From the NCBI RefSeq assembly GCF_001402915.1, contig NZ_CP012945.1, positions 2,147,501 through 2,211,500 on the forward strand: 64,000 nucleotides of DNA, read 5' to 3'. Source of the stretch: Devosia sp. A16 (GTDB lineage: Bacteria > Pseudomonadota > Alphaproteobacteria > Rhizobiales > Devosiaceae). The notes under the pieces are model-generated. The model did not search any database and was not told the DNA's origin. It saw only the letters and a list, made by a program, of their open reading frames with translations. Below, one piece after another: positions 49,666 to 59,216 of this stretch; the first letter of the stretch is position 1, and each line of letters starts with the position of its first letter. Made by a program: the position numbers and the translations under genes.

Positions 49666-52600
49666 ATGACCGCCGATACCCGCGAACCCGCTCTCGCAAC
49701 CCGCCATCCCTGGTTCCTCGAGCTCTATGCCGAGCTGCTGCGCAATCCGGCTGCAGTCGCCCCGCAGATCGTCGCTCGCCTCGGCGCAGCAGATCCCACC
49801 GAGCCGGTCGAAGCCGCGCTTGCCCTCTACCTGGCCGCGCTCACCGGCGACCGCGCTCTGCTCGGCTCGGCCAATGCGGTGGCGCTCCGCGCGGCCGTCT
49901 GCACGCGCCTCGAACGCGAGCTCACCCCCAACCAGAACCATTTTACCGACACGTGGGTCGTGGCGCTGTGGGCCGCGGCGCTGCGCGAAGCCAACCACCT
50001 GATGCGCGACGAGAGCACGACGCGTCTGGTCGGTCGGGTGAAGAACCACGTCTATGCCAACCATGTGCGGCTGGGCGCCCTGATGTCGTCGTCCGACAGG
50101 GCGACACTGGAGTTCGACGTGCTGCTCGCCGCGGTGCCGTTCGGGTTGTTCGACTGCGAGGACCTGGTGCTGGTCGATGCGGTCCGCACGCTCACCAGCG
50201 CCGAGCGCCTCGCGAGCGCCACCCCGGCCGATCGCCAGCTGCTCGCCTGGTACTACGCCGAGCAGGGCAGCTACGCCAAAAGCCGAAAACTGCTCGCCGA
50301 CACCCCGGCGCCCATCGTCGCACAACGTCTCACAACGCTGGGTCAGCTCGAAACCCGCTTCATCCGCCACGCCCCCGAGGGCAACGGCAACCGCTACGAG
50401 CCGCTGCTCGAGGAGCGCTTTCCCAAACTCGTCACCCCTAGTGACGAGGTCATCGTCCGGGCCCAGGCGTCGCCGCTCTCGGCCGACGAACCGCTGGAGC
50501 TCGTGGTCGGCGGCGCCACCGTTGCCGGCAGCTTTCGGGGTGACTGCTGGGAGTTCACCCTCCCCCGCACTCCGGCCGGATCTGAGGTCGCGTATCGCAT
50601 CCGCTTCGTGGCTCATCCCGAAGTCGTCGTGGGCCCGTTTGCCTATGAGACGCTGCGCCGCCGCCGCTTGGGATGCGACCCGGTGCAGGTCAGCGTTGCG
50701 GACGGCCGTATCGACATCGTTCCAGGCACCGGCGACGTCATGCTGCCGCTGCAACTGGGCCCCGCCACCCTCACTGACGTCTCCTGGCTCGAGGCCGGCG
50801 ACGGCACCATCCGCGAGATTTCCGCCACCCTGACCCACCCGCCCTGCGGCTGGTACGGCTTCGGCGAGCGCTATAACGCGCTCAACCAGGCCGGCAATCG
50901 CGTCGATCAGTTCGTCTACAACCAGTACAAGGAACAGGGGTTGAGGACCTATATGCCGATGCCGGTCGGCTACACCGACGCCGGCTTCGGCCTCCATCTC
51001 GCTACCGACGCCTATTCCTGGTTCGATCTCGCCGTTTCGGGGGAAACCAGGTTCGGCGTCGAAGCCGACCACCTTGCGATCGACCTGCTGACCGGAACCG
51101 TCGCCCAGCAGGTCAGCCAGTTCATGGCGCTGACCGGCGACCCCGAACCGGTGCCCGCCTGGGCGCTCGGCCCCTGGATGTCCTCGAACAACTGGGACAG
51201 CGAAGCCGAGGTGCGAAAGCAGGTCGCCTTGACCCGCGAGCACGACATTCCCGCCACCGTGCTGGTGATCGAGGCCTGGTCCGACGAAGCCACCTTCTAC
51301 ATCTTCAACGACGCGCAATATGCCGAGAAACCCGGTGCCGAGGCCTTCACCTATGGCGACTTCGGCTTCCCCGCCTGGGGCCGCTGGCCTGACCCGAAGG
51401 GCCTCGCGGCGCATCTGCACGACAACGCCCTGCGGCTGATCCTGTGGCAGATCCCGATCATCAAGCAGTCTCCGGCGCTGAAGCACCTGCAGAAGCGCAA
51501 TGACGAAAGTCACTTCTTCGCTGAAGGGTTTGGCGTGAAACACCCCGACGGCACGCCGCTGCGGCTGCCCGAGGGCTGGTTCAAGGACAGCCTGCTGCTG
51601 GATTTCAGCAATCCTGCCGCCCGCGACTGGTGGTTTTCGAAGCGCCAGTATCTGATCGACGAGCTCCGCGTCGACGGCTTCAAGACCGATGGCGGCGAGA
51701 TGGTCTGGGGCAAGGACCTGGTTTTCGCCGATGGCCGCACCGGGCTCGAGCACCGCAATGCCTATCCGCGCGACTACATCTCGGCCTATTACCGCTTCGC
51801 CCGGCAGAATGGCGGCATCTGCTTCTCGCGCGCCGGCTACACCGGCGCCCAGACCTTTCCGGCCCATTGGGCCGGCGACGAGCGCTCCACCTGGGATGCC
51901 TTCAAGCGCTCGATCCTCGCCGGCCTCTCTGCCGGCATGTCGGGGGTGATCTTCTGGGGCTGGGACCTTGGCGGCTTCTCCGGCGAAGTGCCGAGCGCCG
52001 AACTCTATGTGCGCTCGGCCGCCATGGCCTGCTTTTGCCCAATCATGCAGTACCACGCCGAGAGCAAGGCCGAGTTCAACCAGGACCGCACGCCATGGAA
52101 CATCGCCGAGCGCTCCGGCGATCAGCGCGCCCTGACCGGTTACCGCTTCTACGCAAACCTCCGCATGTCGCTCATGCCCTACCTCCGGCGCGAGGCCGCC
52201 TGGTGCGTCGCGGAAAAACAGCCGCTGATGCGCGCCATGCTGCTCGATTTCGGGACCGATAGCCGCGCTGTGCCGCTCTGGGACCAGTACATGTTCGGCC
52301 GTGACCTGCTCGTCGCTCCGATCATCCGCGAAGGCGAGGTCGCACGGCAGGTCTACCTTCCCGAGGGGCGCTGGTGGCACCTGTTCCACAACCGCTGGTA
52401 CGAGGGCGGCGAGACCCGCCGGGTCGACGCTCCCTTCGAGCAGATCCCGGTCTTCCTCCGCGCCGGTGCCGTCCTGCCGCTCGCCTTCCACCGGCAAACC
52501 CGGCTCGGCGCCGCCATGCCTTCCGACATCGATGCGGCGGAAATCTCGGTCCTCCTCGTCGCCGGCCTCGAACCCGGCACGCGGCACTACGAGGACGATC

Positions 52601-52809
52601 TCGAGATCGATATCTTCGGCGACGTCGTGCGCGTCGCCGCCAGCCGCCCGCGTTCGCTGACGCTGGTCTTCACCGATCCGCCCGCCCGCCTCGAGGTCAA
52701 CGGCATCGCCCTGCCCGCCGGAACGCTCGATCTTTCGGGCACCGAACTGACCATGTTCGAGCTGTCGGCGGGTGATCACCCAAGCTACCCCCGCACCGGA
52801 CTGCTATGA
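49666..52809 (+). CDS. glycoside hydrolase family 31 alpha-glycosidase
   Basis: 1047 residues from ATG at 49666 (an open frame upstream only covers the repeat). The GH31 catalytic barrel has nucleophile Asp675 in FKTDGGEMVWG and acid/base Asp738 in WAGDERSTW, plus GWYGFGERYNALNQAG and FFWGWDLGGFSGE-like IFWGWDLGGFSGE. C-terminal beta domains follow. The first ~220 residues are an all-helical domain not usual in GH31. The enzyme probably cleaves an imported alpha-glucoside or alpha-xyloside. No signal peptide, so it acts in the cytoplasm. Confidence 0.92.
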   Translation: MTADTREPALATRHPWFLELYAELLRNPAAVAPQIVARLGAADPTEPVEAALALYLAALTGDRALLGSANAVALRAAVCTRLERELTPNQNHFTDTWVVALWAAALREANHLMRDESTTRLVGRVKNHVYANHVRLGALMSSSDRATLEFDVLLAAVPFGLFDCEDLVLVDAVRTLTSAERLASATPADRQLLAWYYAEQGSYAKSRKLLADTPAPIVAQRLTTLGQLETRFIRHAPEGNGNRYEPLLEERFPKLVTPSDEVIVRAQASPLSADEPLELVVGGATVAGSFRGDCWEFTLPRTPAGSEVAYRIRFVAHPEVVVGPFAYETLRRRRLGCDPVQVSVADGRIDIVPGTGDVMLPLQLGPATLTDVSWLEAGDGTIREISATLTHPPCGWYGFGERYNALNQAGNRVDQFVYNQYKEQGLRTYMPMPVGYTDAGFGLHLATDAYSWFDLAVSGETRFGVEADHLAIDLLTGTVAQQVSQFMALTGDPEPVPAWALGPWMSSNNWDSEAEVRKQVALTREHDIPATVLVIEAWSDEATFYIFNDAQYAEKPGAEAFTYGDFGFPAWGRWPDPKGLAAHLHDNALRLILWQIPIIKQSPALKHLQKRNDESHFFAEGFGVKHPDGTPLRLPEGWFKDSLLLDFSNPAARDWWFSKRQYLIDELRVDGFKTDGGEMVWGKDLVFADGRTGLEHRNAYPRDYISAYYRFARQNGGICFSRAGYTGAQTFPAHWAGDERSTWDAFKRSILAGLSAGMSGVIFWGWDLGGFSGEVPSAELYVRSAAMACFCPIMQYHAESKAEFNQDRTPWNIAERSGDQRALTGYRFYANLRMSLMPYLRREAAWCVAEKQPLMRAMLLDFGTDSRAVPLWDQYMFGRDLLVAPIIREGEVARQVYLPEGRWWHLFHNRWYEGGETRRVDAPFEQIPVFLRAGAVLPLAFHRQTRLGAAMPSDIDAAEISVLLVAGLEPGTRHYEDDLEIDIFGDVVRVAASRPRSLTLVFTDPPARLEVNGIALPAGTLDLSGTELTMFELSAGDHPSYPRTGLL

Positions 52810-52817
52810 CGCCATAG
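52804..52817. repeat. left copy of the palindrome flanking the PLD gene
   Basis: CTATGACGCCATAG. It includes the GH31 stop codon (52807-52809) and extends to TGCTATG-ACGC-CATAGCA (52802-52819). It differs by one base from the copy at 54765. Confidence 0.75.
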
Positions 52818-52842
52818 CAACTCGGTCCGAGCGAAGGCGCAC

Positions 52843-54546
52843 TTACGAGAACATCTCCCGATCCTTGATCCGCCGCGCATCGGTGTAGTCCCGAACCCAC
52901 CACGCATCCTCGCCGGCAGCCGGCGGCAGTTTCAGCTTCAGCTCGGTGCCGGCAGCCTTGGCTTCCTTCTGGGCGATGCGGAAATGGTAGTGGTCGAACA
53001 TCCTGAGCGCCTCGACCATGTAGGACACGGCGATCCGCCGGTCGCGCGCCAGGATCAGGTTCTCGCCATTAGTCTGGTCGGCGGCGATCGAGAAGTTGTA
53101 GGAGCCGAGATAGACACGTGCGGTCGGCTTGTCGAAGTCGATCACCACGAACTTGTGGTGCATGCGATTGCCGCCGCCGCCGACCGGCTCCGCCTTGAAG
53201 GGCGCCGGGGTCTTGCCCTTCAGCAACGCGGTCGGAAACACTGCCGGCGGATTGCCATCCGGCTTCTGCACATCGAGCCCGCCGACCTTCTTGTCCGAAA
53301 TGCCGTAGACGAAGCGCTTGTCGTTGTCGCGGACCCGCCCGACCGCATCGCGGATCACCCCCGGCGTCTGCCACAGGAAGGCCAGCGAGAACAGCAGGCT
53401 CGATTTGGTGCTGTCGATATCGTCGGCGATCCGGCCGAGCTGGGCGTTGCCCGGCGCATGCGGCGAGAACGTCGCCTTCACGTCGACGCCGGCAATCCCA
53501 AGATCACGCCATTCGGCCGACCGGCTGTTGGCGAACCCAGCCTCCGTCCAGAAATCCTCGAAGGCCTCGCGGAACACCTGCACCGGCGCCGGGCCGGCAA
53601 AGATCATGGCGTTGTTCGACTGCACATAGAAGCCGCGCCAGCTGAAATTGGTCGACCCGCCGATCGCCTTCTTCACCTGGTTGCCATCTACGACGATCAT
53701 CTTGTTGTGCTGCAGCTTGCCCATGCTCTGCCGCTTGACGTTCGCGGCCCCCGCCGAGGCTGTGAGGATCGCGGCTGACTGGCTCTCGCCCGAGTGGGCG
53801 TCACCATGGTCGCCATCGTCGTCGATGATGATCTTGAGCCGGTCACCCAGTTGCCGGAGCTTGTCGACGAACCCCTTCTCGCTCTGGTCGTAGGCCACGA
53901 CGTACACCCTGGCGGTGGGGTCGGCGATCGCTTCGTCAAGCGTCTCATAGATGGCGTGTCGCGCCTCGAACCCCATCCAGTTGAGCGCATCCCGGGTTTT
54001 CGGATGCGTCGGCGTGAAGGTGAGGCCGTCGTCGGCGTTCTCGGGCAAGAGCGTCGAGATCGGCCCGTGTCTCTCATAGCGATCGACAAAGGCCTGCGAC
54101 GAGACGAAGCCGCGCGTGTAGGCGACGTTCAGCAGGCCTGGATAGGTGTCCCGCCTCAGCTCGATATCGGCGGTCTGCGGCGCGCCGTAGCTCAGTTGCC
54201 CGCCATCATCCATGAAGACCGGCGTCACCATGTAGGTGTAAGCGCCGGGGAGCTCCGCCGTGAACGGGAAGTGCACCCAGCGGAACTTCTGGATCGGCGA
54301 CAGCCGCGACGACAGCGTGTTGGGGTTCAACGCCCCATTCAGCCCGGGAAAGGCGATACGGTTGTGTACCGCGAGGAACCGCGTGCCACCAGGCACGCGA
54401 TACTCGATCGCGAAGCCAACGAAATCGTTGGGGGGCTGCCCGTTGCGCCAGTTCATCGCCAGCAGCGCCATACCGTCGCCGCGGTGCACCTTCAGCGTAA
54501 ATGGCGCCGCTGCGTTCTTGCCCCTGACCTGAAACTCTCCAGCCAT
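52843..54546 (-). CDS. phospholipase D-like protein with two HKD motifs
   Basis: 567 residues from ATG at 54546 (GGGGG about six bases upstream; a GTG at 54564 is an alternative). Two complete HKD motifs are seen: His280-x-Lys282-x4-Asp287 (QHNKMIVVDG, followed by GGSTNFS) and His463-x-Lys465-x4-Asp470 (HHKFVVID, followed by LGSYNFS). The first ~110 residues are beta-rich, with no PLD match. No signal peptide or membrane helix. Substrate could be phospholipid or nucleic acid. The gene stands alone between two palindromes. Confidence 0.9.
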   Translation of the reverse strand: MAGEFQVRGKNAAAPFTLKVHRGDGMALLAMNWRNGQPPNDFVGFAIEYRVPGGTRFLAVHNRIAFPGLNGALNPNTLSSRLSPIQKFRWVHFPFTAELPGAYTYMVTPVFMDDGGQLSYGAPQTADIELRRDTYPGLLNVAYTRGFVSSQAFVDRYERHGPISTLLPENADDGLTFTPTHPKTRDALNWMGFEARHAIYETLDEAIADPTARVYVVAYDQSEKGFVDKLRQLGDRLKIIIDDDGDHGDAHSGESQSAAILTASAGAANVKRQSMGKLQHNKMIVVDGNQVKKAIGGSTNFSWRGFYVQSNNAMIFAGPAPVQVFREAFEDFWTEAGFANSRSAEWRDLGIAGVDVKATFSPHAPGNAQLGRIADDIDSTKSSLLFSLAFLWQTPGVIRDAVGRVRDNDKRFVYGISDKKVGGLDVQKPDGNPPAVFPTALLKGKTPAPFKAEPVGGGGNRMHHKFVVIDFDKPTARVYLGSYNFSIAADQTNGENLILARDRRIAVSYMVEALRMFDHYHFRIAQKEAKAAGTELKLKLPPAAGEDAWWVRDYTDARRIKDREMFS

Positions 54547-54764
54547 TCGATTGCCCCCAAGCACAAGTGAGCGGCCACCACCATGGCGGACGCACCTCCC
54601 GGACGAAGGCGGTTGAAACCAAGTATTTGTAGATGTGTTCAGGCTATCACGAAGTCGTTTCGACGAGAAGGGCCGTCACGAAAGCTTCGCGCTGAAACCG
54701 CGTCAGGCAAACAGCAAAGTATTCACCGGAAAATTATTAGGTCGCTGAGGTCCGATCAAGGGTA

Positions 54765-54778
54765 CTATGACGTCATAG
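54765..54778. repeat. right copy of the palindrome flanking the PLD gene
   Basis: CTATGACGTCATAG, a perfect 14-bp palindrome. It includes the stop codon (54773-54775 on the minus strand) of the HD-domain gene. See findings for the cassette reading. Confidence 0.75.
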
Positions 54779-55321
54779 GAGGGAGGGGCCAGGCCGCTTC
54801 TGTCGCGGCAACGCAGCCAGAATGGTACCAAGAGTCGCGAGATCCAGCCCTTGCCGCGCCGCCGTGCCGGCGATGATCGCCACGAGGAACGGCCGGCTAC
54901 CGACGATATCCTCGATGGTGCCGGCTTTGAGGGCCGCGAGCGTTGCCTCGCGTCCGGCAGCCTCGTCGAGCACCGCCAGACCATCGGCGAGCCGCAGGCA
55001 CTGGGCCAACGGCGTCGTGCTCTCGACCCCGGCGCGATGGTCATGCGCCGCGATTGCCGCGAGCGCCTCGGGCGGCAGGCGGCCCTGCAGCCATTCCGCC
55101 GCCATCATGCCATGCCGGCGCCAATCGCCTGCGACGGCGAAATAGTCGAGATCGTGCAGCAGCCCGACGAGCCGCCACAGCCCCGCATCGGCGCCGAGCT
55201 CGACCGCCAGTCGTTGCAGCAGCAGCCCGACAAAGCGCGCATGGGCGGCCCTGGGGCTGTTGCCCAGCCGTGCGGCCACCAACTGCTCCGCCTCGGCAAG
55301 GCCGAGCCGGCAGGCACTCAT
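54773..55321 (-). CDS. HD domain protein (putative phosphohydrolase)
   Basis: 182 residues from ATG at 55321, overlapping the stop of the YggS-family gene (ATGA). GNSPRAAHARFVGLLLQRLA is followed by VGLLHDLDYFA with the HD pair, a His in WRRHGMMAAEWL and IAAHDHRAG with further metal ligands. This is the pattern of small HD hydrolases that act on nucleotides or other phosphates. The substrate is unknown. It is the second gene of a two-gene operon. Confidence 0.83.
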   Translation of the reverse strand: MSACRLGLAEAEQLVAARLGNSPRAAHARFVGLLLQRLAVELGADAGLWRLVGLLHDLDYFAVAGDWRRHGMMAAEWLQGRLPPEALAAIAAHDHRAGVESTTPLAQCLRLADGLAVLDEAAGREATLAALKAGTIEDIVGSRPFLVAIIAGTAARQGLDLATLGTILAALPRQKRPGPSLL

Positions 55322-55983
55322 CCCCGATGCCCGAACAGCGCGCTGCCGATCCGCACATGCGTCGCACCCATGGCGATCGCCGTCTCGAAGTCGCTGCTCA
55401 TGCCCATCGACAGCTTTTCGACCCCGGCATCGCGGGCCAGCGACGCCAGATGGGCGAAATACGGCCCGGCCGGGTCGCCCTCGGGCGGAATGCACATCAG
55501 TCCGACCACGTCGAGGCCATGGAGGTCCTTGCAGCGTCCCACGAACGCCGCCGCGTCCGAAGGCGCGACGCCGGCCTTCTGCTCCTCGAGCCCGATATTG
55601 ACCTGTACGAAGACCGGCAGGCGCTTGCCGGCGCGCTTCATCTCCTCGGCGAGGATCCCCGCCAGCTTGTCGCGGTCGACGGTCTGGATCACGTCGAACA
55701 GCGCCACCGCCTCGCGGGCCTTGTTGGTCTGCAGCGGGCCGATCAGGTGCAATTCTATGCCATCATAGGACGCCCGGAGCTCCGGCCATTTTTCCTTGGC
55801 CTCCTGCACCCGGTTCTCACCGAACATGCGTTGGCCGGCGTCAAGAAACGGCCGGATTGCTGCGGCATCGAAGGTCTTGGACACCGCGACCAGTTCTACC
55901 CGGTCCGGCGGCGGGCCGAAGCGCCGATGCGCCCGCTCGATCCGGGCGCGGATGATTTCGAGACTTTCCGGGGCGTTCTGCAT
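55318..55983 (-). CDS. YggS family pyridoxal phosphate homeostasis protein
   Basis: 221 residues. VELVAVSKTFDAAAIRPFLDAG contains the PLP-binding Lys (VSKT), followed by FGENRVQEAKEKWPEL, LHLIGPLQTNK, VNIGLEEQKAGV, GLMCIPP and LSMGMSSDFETAIAMGATHVRIGSALFG, cited as LSMGMSSDFETAIA. This is the complete YggS/PROSC signature set. It holds PLP and balances vitamin B6 and amino-acid pools. Divergent from leuS with a gap of 100 bases. Confidence 0.95.
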   Translation of the reverse strand: MQNAPESLEIIRARIERAHRRFGPPPDRVELVAVSKTFDAAAIRPFLDAGQRMFGENRVQEAKEKWPELRASYDGIELHLIGPLQTNKAREAVALFDVIQTVDRDKLAGILAEEMKRAGKRLPVFVQVNIGLEEQKAGVAPSDAAAFVGRCKDLHGLDVVGLMCIPPEGDPAGPYFAHLASLARDAGVEKLSMGMSSDFETAIAMGATHVRIGSALFGHRG

Positions 55984-56083
55984 GGCCCTCTCTGTTGACC
56001 GGTTAACGGAATTCTGATGAAGGTCCGGTAGCCAAAAACCCTAGTGAACGCAACGTAATCTGCGGCTTTAAGGACTTCCCCAA

Positions 56084-58717
56084 GTGACTGGTAGAACGAC
56101 CGAGCGCTACAATCCGCGTGTCGAAGAGCCACGCTGGCAGAAGGCCTGGGAGGACAACAAGTCCTTCGAGGTCAAGCACGACGACAGCCGCAAGCCCTAC
56201 TACGTGCTCGAGATGTTCCCCTATCCGTCGGGGCGCATCCATATGGGCCATGTGCGCAACTATACCATGGGCGACGTGCTGGCGCGCTATATGCGTGCCA
56301 TGGGCCGCAACGTGCTGCACCCGATGGGCTGGGACGCCTTCGGCCTGCCGGCCGAGAACGCCGCCATGCAGAACAAGGTTCACCCCAAGAGCTGGACCTA
56401 TGCCAACATCGCCGCGATGCGCAAGCAACTGAAGTCGATCGGGCTGGGCATCGACTGGAGTCGCGAGTTCGCCACCTGCGACGTCGAATACTATTCCAAG
56501 CAGCAGAAGCTGTTCCTCGATTTCCTGCGCGAGGGCCTCGTCACCCGCAAGAAATCCAAGGTCAACTGGGACCCGGTCGACATGACCGTGCTGGCCAACG
56601 AGCAGGTGGTCGATGGCCGCGGCTGGCGCTCCGGTGCGGTTGTGGAACAGCGTGAGCTCAACCAATGGGCCTTCAAGGTTTCCGATTTCGCCGAGGCACT
56701 GCTCGAAGCGCTCGACACCCTCGACCACTGGCCTGAGAAGGTGCGCGTCATGCAGCGCAACTGGATCGGCAAGTCCGAAGGGCTGCGCCTGCTGTTCGAA
56801 TTGACCGAGCAATGGCAGAAGTTCACCTCCATCGAGGTGTTCACCACCCGTCCGGACACCATCTTCGGCGCCTCGTTCATCGCTATCTCAGCCGATCATC
56901 CGCTGGCGGCGTCGCTCGCGGACAATCCTGAAATCGCGGCCTTCATTGCCGAGACCCGCCGCCACGGCACCGCCACCGAGACCATCGACAAGGCGGAAAA
57001 GCTGGGCATTTTCACCGGGCTGCACGTGAAACATCCGGTGAAACCCGGGGCCACGCTGCCCGTCTACATCGCCAATTTCGTGCTGATGGACTACGGCACC
57101 GGCGCCATCTTCGGCTGCCCGGCGCACGACCAGCGCGACCTCGATTTCGCCCGTCGATACGACCTGCCGGTGATCCCGGTGGTGCTGCCCGAAGGCGCCG
57201 ACCCGGCAACGTTCGAAGTCGATTCAGAGGCTTACAACGGCCCGGGCCGCATCTATCACTCCGAGTTCCTCGACGGCCTCGAGATCGATGCCGCCAAGAA
57301 GGCGATCGCCGCGCACTTCGCCGAGCGCACCGTCGACAACCTGCCGCAAGGGAAAGTCGAGGTGAACTACCGGCTGCGCGATTGGGGCGTGTCGCGCCAG
57401 CGCTACTGGGGCTGCCCGATCCCGGTGATCCATTGCGAGAACTGCGGCGCCGTGCCGGTGCCCGACAAGGACCTGCCGGTAGTGCTCCCCGAGGACGTGA
57501 GTTTCGATCGGCCGGGCAACCCGCTCGACCATCACCCGAGCTGGAAGCATGTCGACTGCCCGAAATGCGGTGGGCCGGCGACGCGCGAGACCGACACCAT
57601 GGACACGTTCGTCGACAGTTCCTGGTACTTCGCCCGCTTCACCGATCCACACGCTGCGACCCCGACGGTCCCCGGCATTGCCAACACCTGGCTGCCGGTC
57701 GACCAGTATATCGGCGGCGTCGAGCACGCGATCCTGCACCTGCTCTATTCGCGCTTCTTCACCCGCGCCATGAAGCAGACCGGCCACCTGAACCTCGAGG
57801 AGCCGTTCAAGGGTCTGTTCACCCAGGGCATGGTGGTGCACGAAACCTACCAGCTGGGCTCCGGCCAGAACGGCGAGTGGGTTTCGCCGGCCGACATCCG
57901 GATCGAGCAGGTCGATGGCGAACGCCGCGCCAGCATGCGGCAGTCCGGTGAGGCCGTCACCATCGGCTCCATCGAAAAGATGAGCAAATCCAAGAAGAAC
58001 GTCGTCGACCCGGACGAGATCGTGACCACCTACGGCGCCGATACCGCCCGTTGGTTCATGTTGTCGGACTCGCCGCCGGAACGCGACGTCCAGTGGACCG
58101 AAGCGGGCATCGAAGGCGCCAGCCGCTTCCTGCAGCGCGTCTGGAAGCTGGTGGGGGACTTCCTCGACCTCGAGGACGATATCGCCGCCCGCCTCAAGGG
58201 CGATGGCGATGCTGGCGTTGCCGAACTGCGCAAGGTGGTGCACCGCACCGTGGCCAATGTCGGCGGCGAGATCGAGGGTCTGCGCTTCAACCGCGCCGTG
58301 GCCCAGATCTACGAGCTCTCCAACGCCATCGCCAAGTTCTCGCAGGCGGTCGCGACCAGCATCTCCCCGGCGCAGCGCGCCGCCTTCCGCGAGGCGGTGG
58401 AGCACCTGGTACAGCTTGTCGCCCCGATGATGCCCCATCTCGCCGAAACCTGCTGGGCGGCGCTGGGCAAGACCGGTCTCGTGGTCGATGCGCCATGGCC
58501 GGTGGCTGACCAGTCGCTGCTGGTCGATTCGACCGTGGTGCTGCCGGTGCAGGTCAACGGCAAGCGCCGTGGCGAGATCACCGTCCCGGTCGGCGCTCCC
58601 AGGGAACTGGTGGAGAAAGAGGTCTTGTCACTCGATGCGGTTGCCCGCATGCTGGAAGGCAAGCCGCCCAAGAAGCTGGTGATCGTGCCCGACAGGATCG
58701 TCAATGTGGTCGTCTAA
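56084..58717 (+). CDS. leuS: leucyl-tRNA synthetase
   Basis: 877 residues with GTG start (AAGGA about nine bases upstream). Class I signatures: HIGH motif as His53-Met-Gly-His56 ([15 protein letters not shown]) and KMSKS at 632-636. The CP1 editing domain contains [15 protein letters not shown] and ADHPLA, and the zinc-like knuckle CENCGAVPV...CPKCGGP. The C-terminal tail has [14 protein letters not shown]. It charges tRNA-Leu. It starts the operon leuS-lptE-holA, overlapping lptE by 14 bases. Confidence 0.98.
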   Translation: MTGRTTERYNPRVEEPRWQKAWEDNKSFEVKHDDSRKPYYVLEMFPYPSGRIHMGHVRNYTMGDVLARYMRAMGRNVLHPMGWDAFGLPAENAAMQNKVHPKSWTYANIAAMRKQLKSIGLGIDWSREFATCDVEYYSKQQKLFLDFLREGLVTRKKSKVNWDPVDMTVLANEQVVDGRGWRSGAVVEQRELNQWAFKVSDFAEALLEALDTLDHWPEKVRVMQRNWIGKSEGLRLLFELTEQWQKFTSIEVFTTRPDTIFGASFIAISADHPLAASLADNPEIAAFIAETRRHGTATETIDKAEKLGIFTGLHVKHPVKPGATLPVYIANFVLMDYGTGAIFGCPAHDQRDLDFARRYDLPVIPVVLPEGADPATFEVDSEAYNGPGRIYHSEFLDGLEIDAAKKAIAAHFAERTVDNLPQGKVEVNYRLRDWGVSRQRYWGCPIPVIHCENCGAVPVPDKDLPVVLPEDVSFDRPGNPLDHHPSWKHVDCPKCGGPATRETDTMDTFVDSSWYFARFTDPHAATPTVPGIANTWLPVDQYIGGVEHAILHLLYSRFFTRAMKQTGHLNLEEPFKGLFTQGMVVHETYQLGSGQNGEWVSPADIRIEQVDGERRASMRQSGEAVTIGSIEKMSKSKKNVVDPDEIVTTYGADTARWFMLSDSPPERDVQWTEAGIEGASRFLQRVWKLVGDFLDLEDDIAARLKGDGDAGVAELRKVVHRTVANVGGEIEGLRFNRAVAQIYELSNAIAKFSQAVATSISPAQRAAFREAVEHLVQLVAPMMPHLAETCWAALGKTGLVVDAPWPVADQSLLVDSTVVLPVQVNGKRRGEITVPVGAPRELVEKEVLSLDAVARMLEGKPPKKLVIVPDRIVNVVV

Positions 58718-59216
58718 CCGATTGCTGCGCAACGCCTTTGTCGCCCTGTCGCTCGTCGGCGCGACGGCGCTTGCCGGCTGCACGGGGCTCACCCCGGTCT
58801 ATGGCGAACGCGGCATCGGCACCGAACGGCACCCGCTGAACTTTGCCAAACCCAACAGCCGGGCCGAACAGGTGATCTACCAGGAGCTGGCGCTGCGCTT
58901 CGGCAAGGCGACCGACCCGGCGAGCCCCACCGTTCGGATCACCACGTCGAACACGACACGCAAGCTCACCCGGTCGAACGTCTCGCGGCCCTCCGAGCAG
59001 CGCGAGGCGACGGTCACGGCGCGCATCGAGCTGATTGCTGCCGATGGCGCGATCATCCTGTCGACCAGCCGTTCGGCCGCGGCGCTCTACACCACCGACA
59101 GCCAAGCGCTGGCTGCGTCGGAGGCCGAGCGCGAAGCGATCGAGCGCGCCGCACGCGAACTGGCCGAGACCGTTCGGCTGACCTTGCTCGGCGCTCTCGT
59201 CCAGTCGGCCGGCTGA
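58704..59216 (+). CDS. lptE: LPS-assembly lipoprotein LptE
   Basis: 170 residues. The N-terminal signal ends in a lipobox LAGC with Cys26 as the lipidated residue. [10 protein letters not shown] just after it and the final [14 protein letters not shown] are typical of alphaproteobacterial LptE. It plugs LptD in the outer membrane for LPS insertion. It overlaps leuS by 14 bases and its stop overlaps holA, the conserved order leuS-lptE-holA. Confidence 0.92.
   Translation: MWSSNRLLRNAFVALSLVGATALAGCTGLTPVYGERGIGTERHPLNFAKPNSRAEQVIYQELALRFGKATDPASPTVRITTSNTTRKLTRSNVSRPSEQREATVTARIELIAADGAIILSTSRSAAALYTTDSQALAASEAEREAIERAARELAETVRLTLLGALVQSAG

Noticed and set aside
49534-52779. Very long open frame (over 1000 codons) antisense to the GH31 gene; similar long antisense frames over dnaE2, cheA, the serine hydrolase/ppa region and hppA
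   Set aside because: They mirror the codon-position GC bias of the true genes on the other strand, contain no recognisable domains and are dominated by Arg, Gly, Asp, Gln and His.
57017-57032. parS-like sequence in leuS (13/16)
   Set aside because: Three mismatches, and the bases encode a conserved LHVKHPVK segment, so chance is a sufficient explanation.
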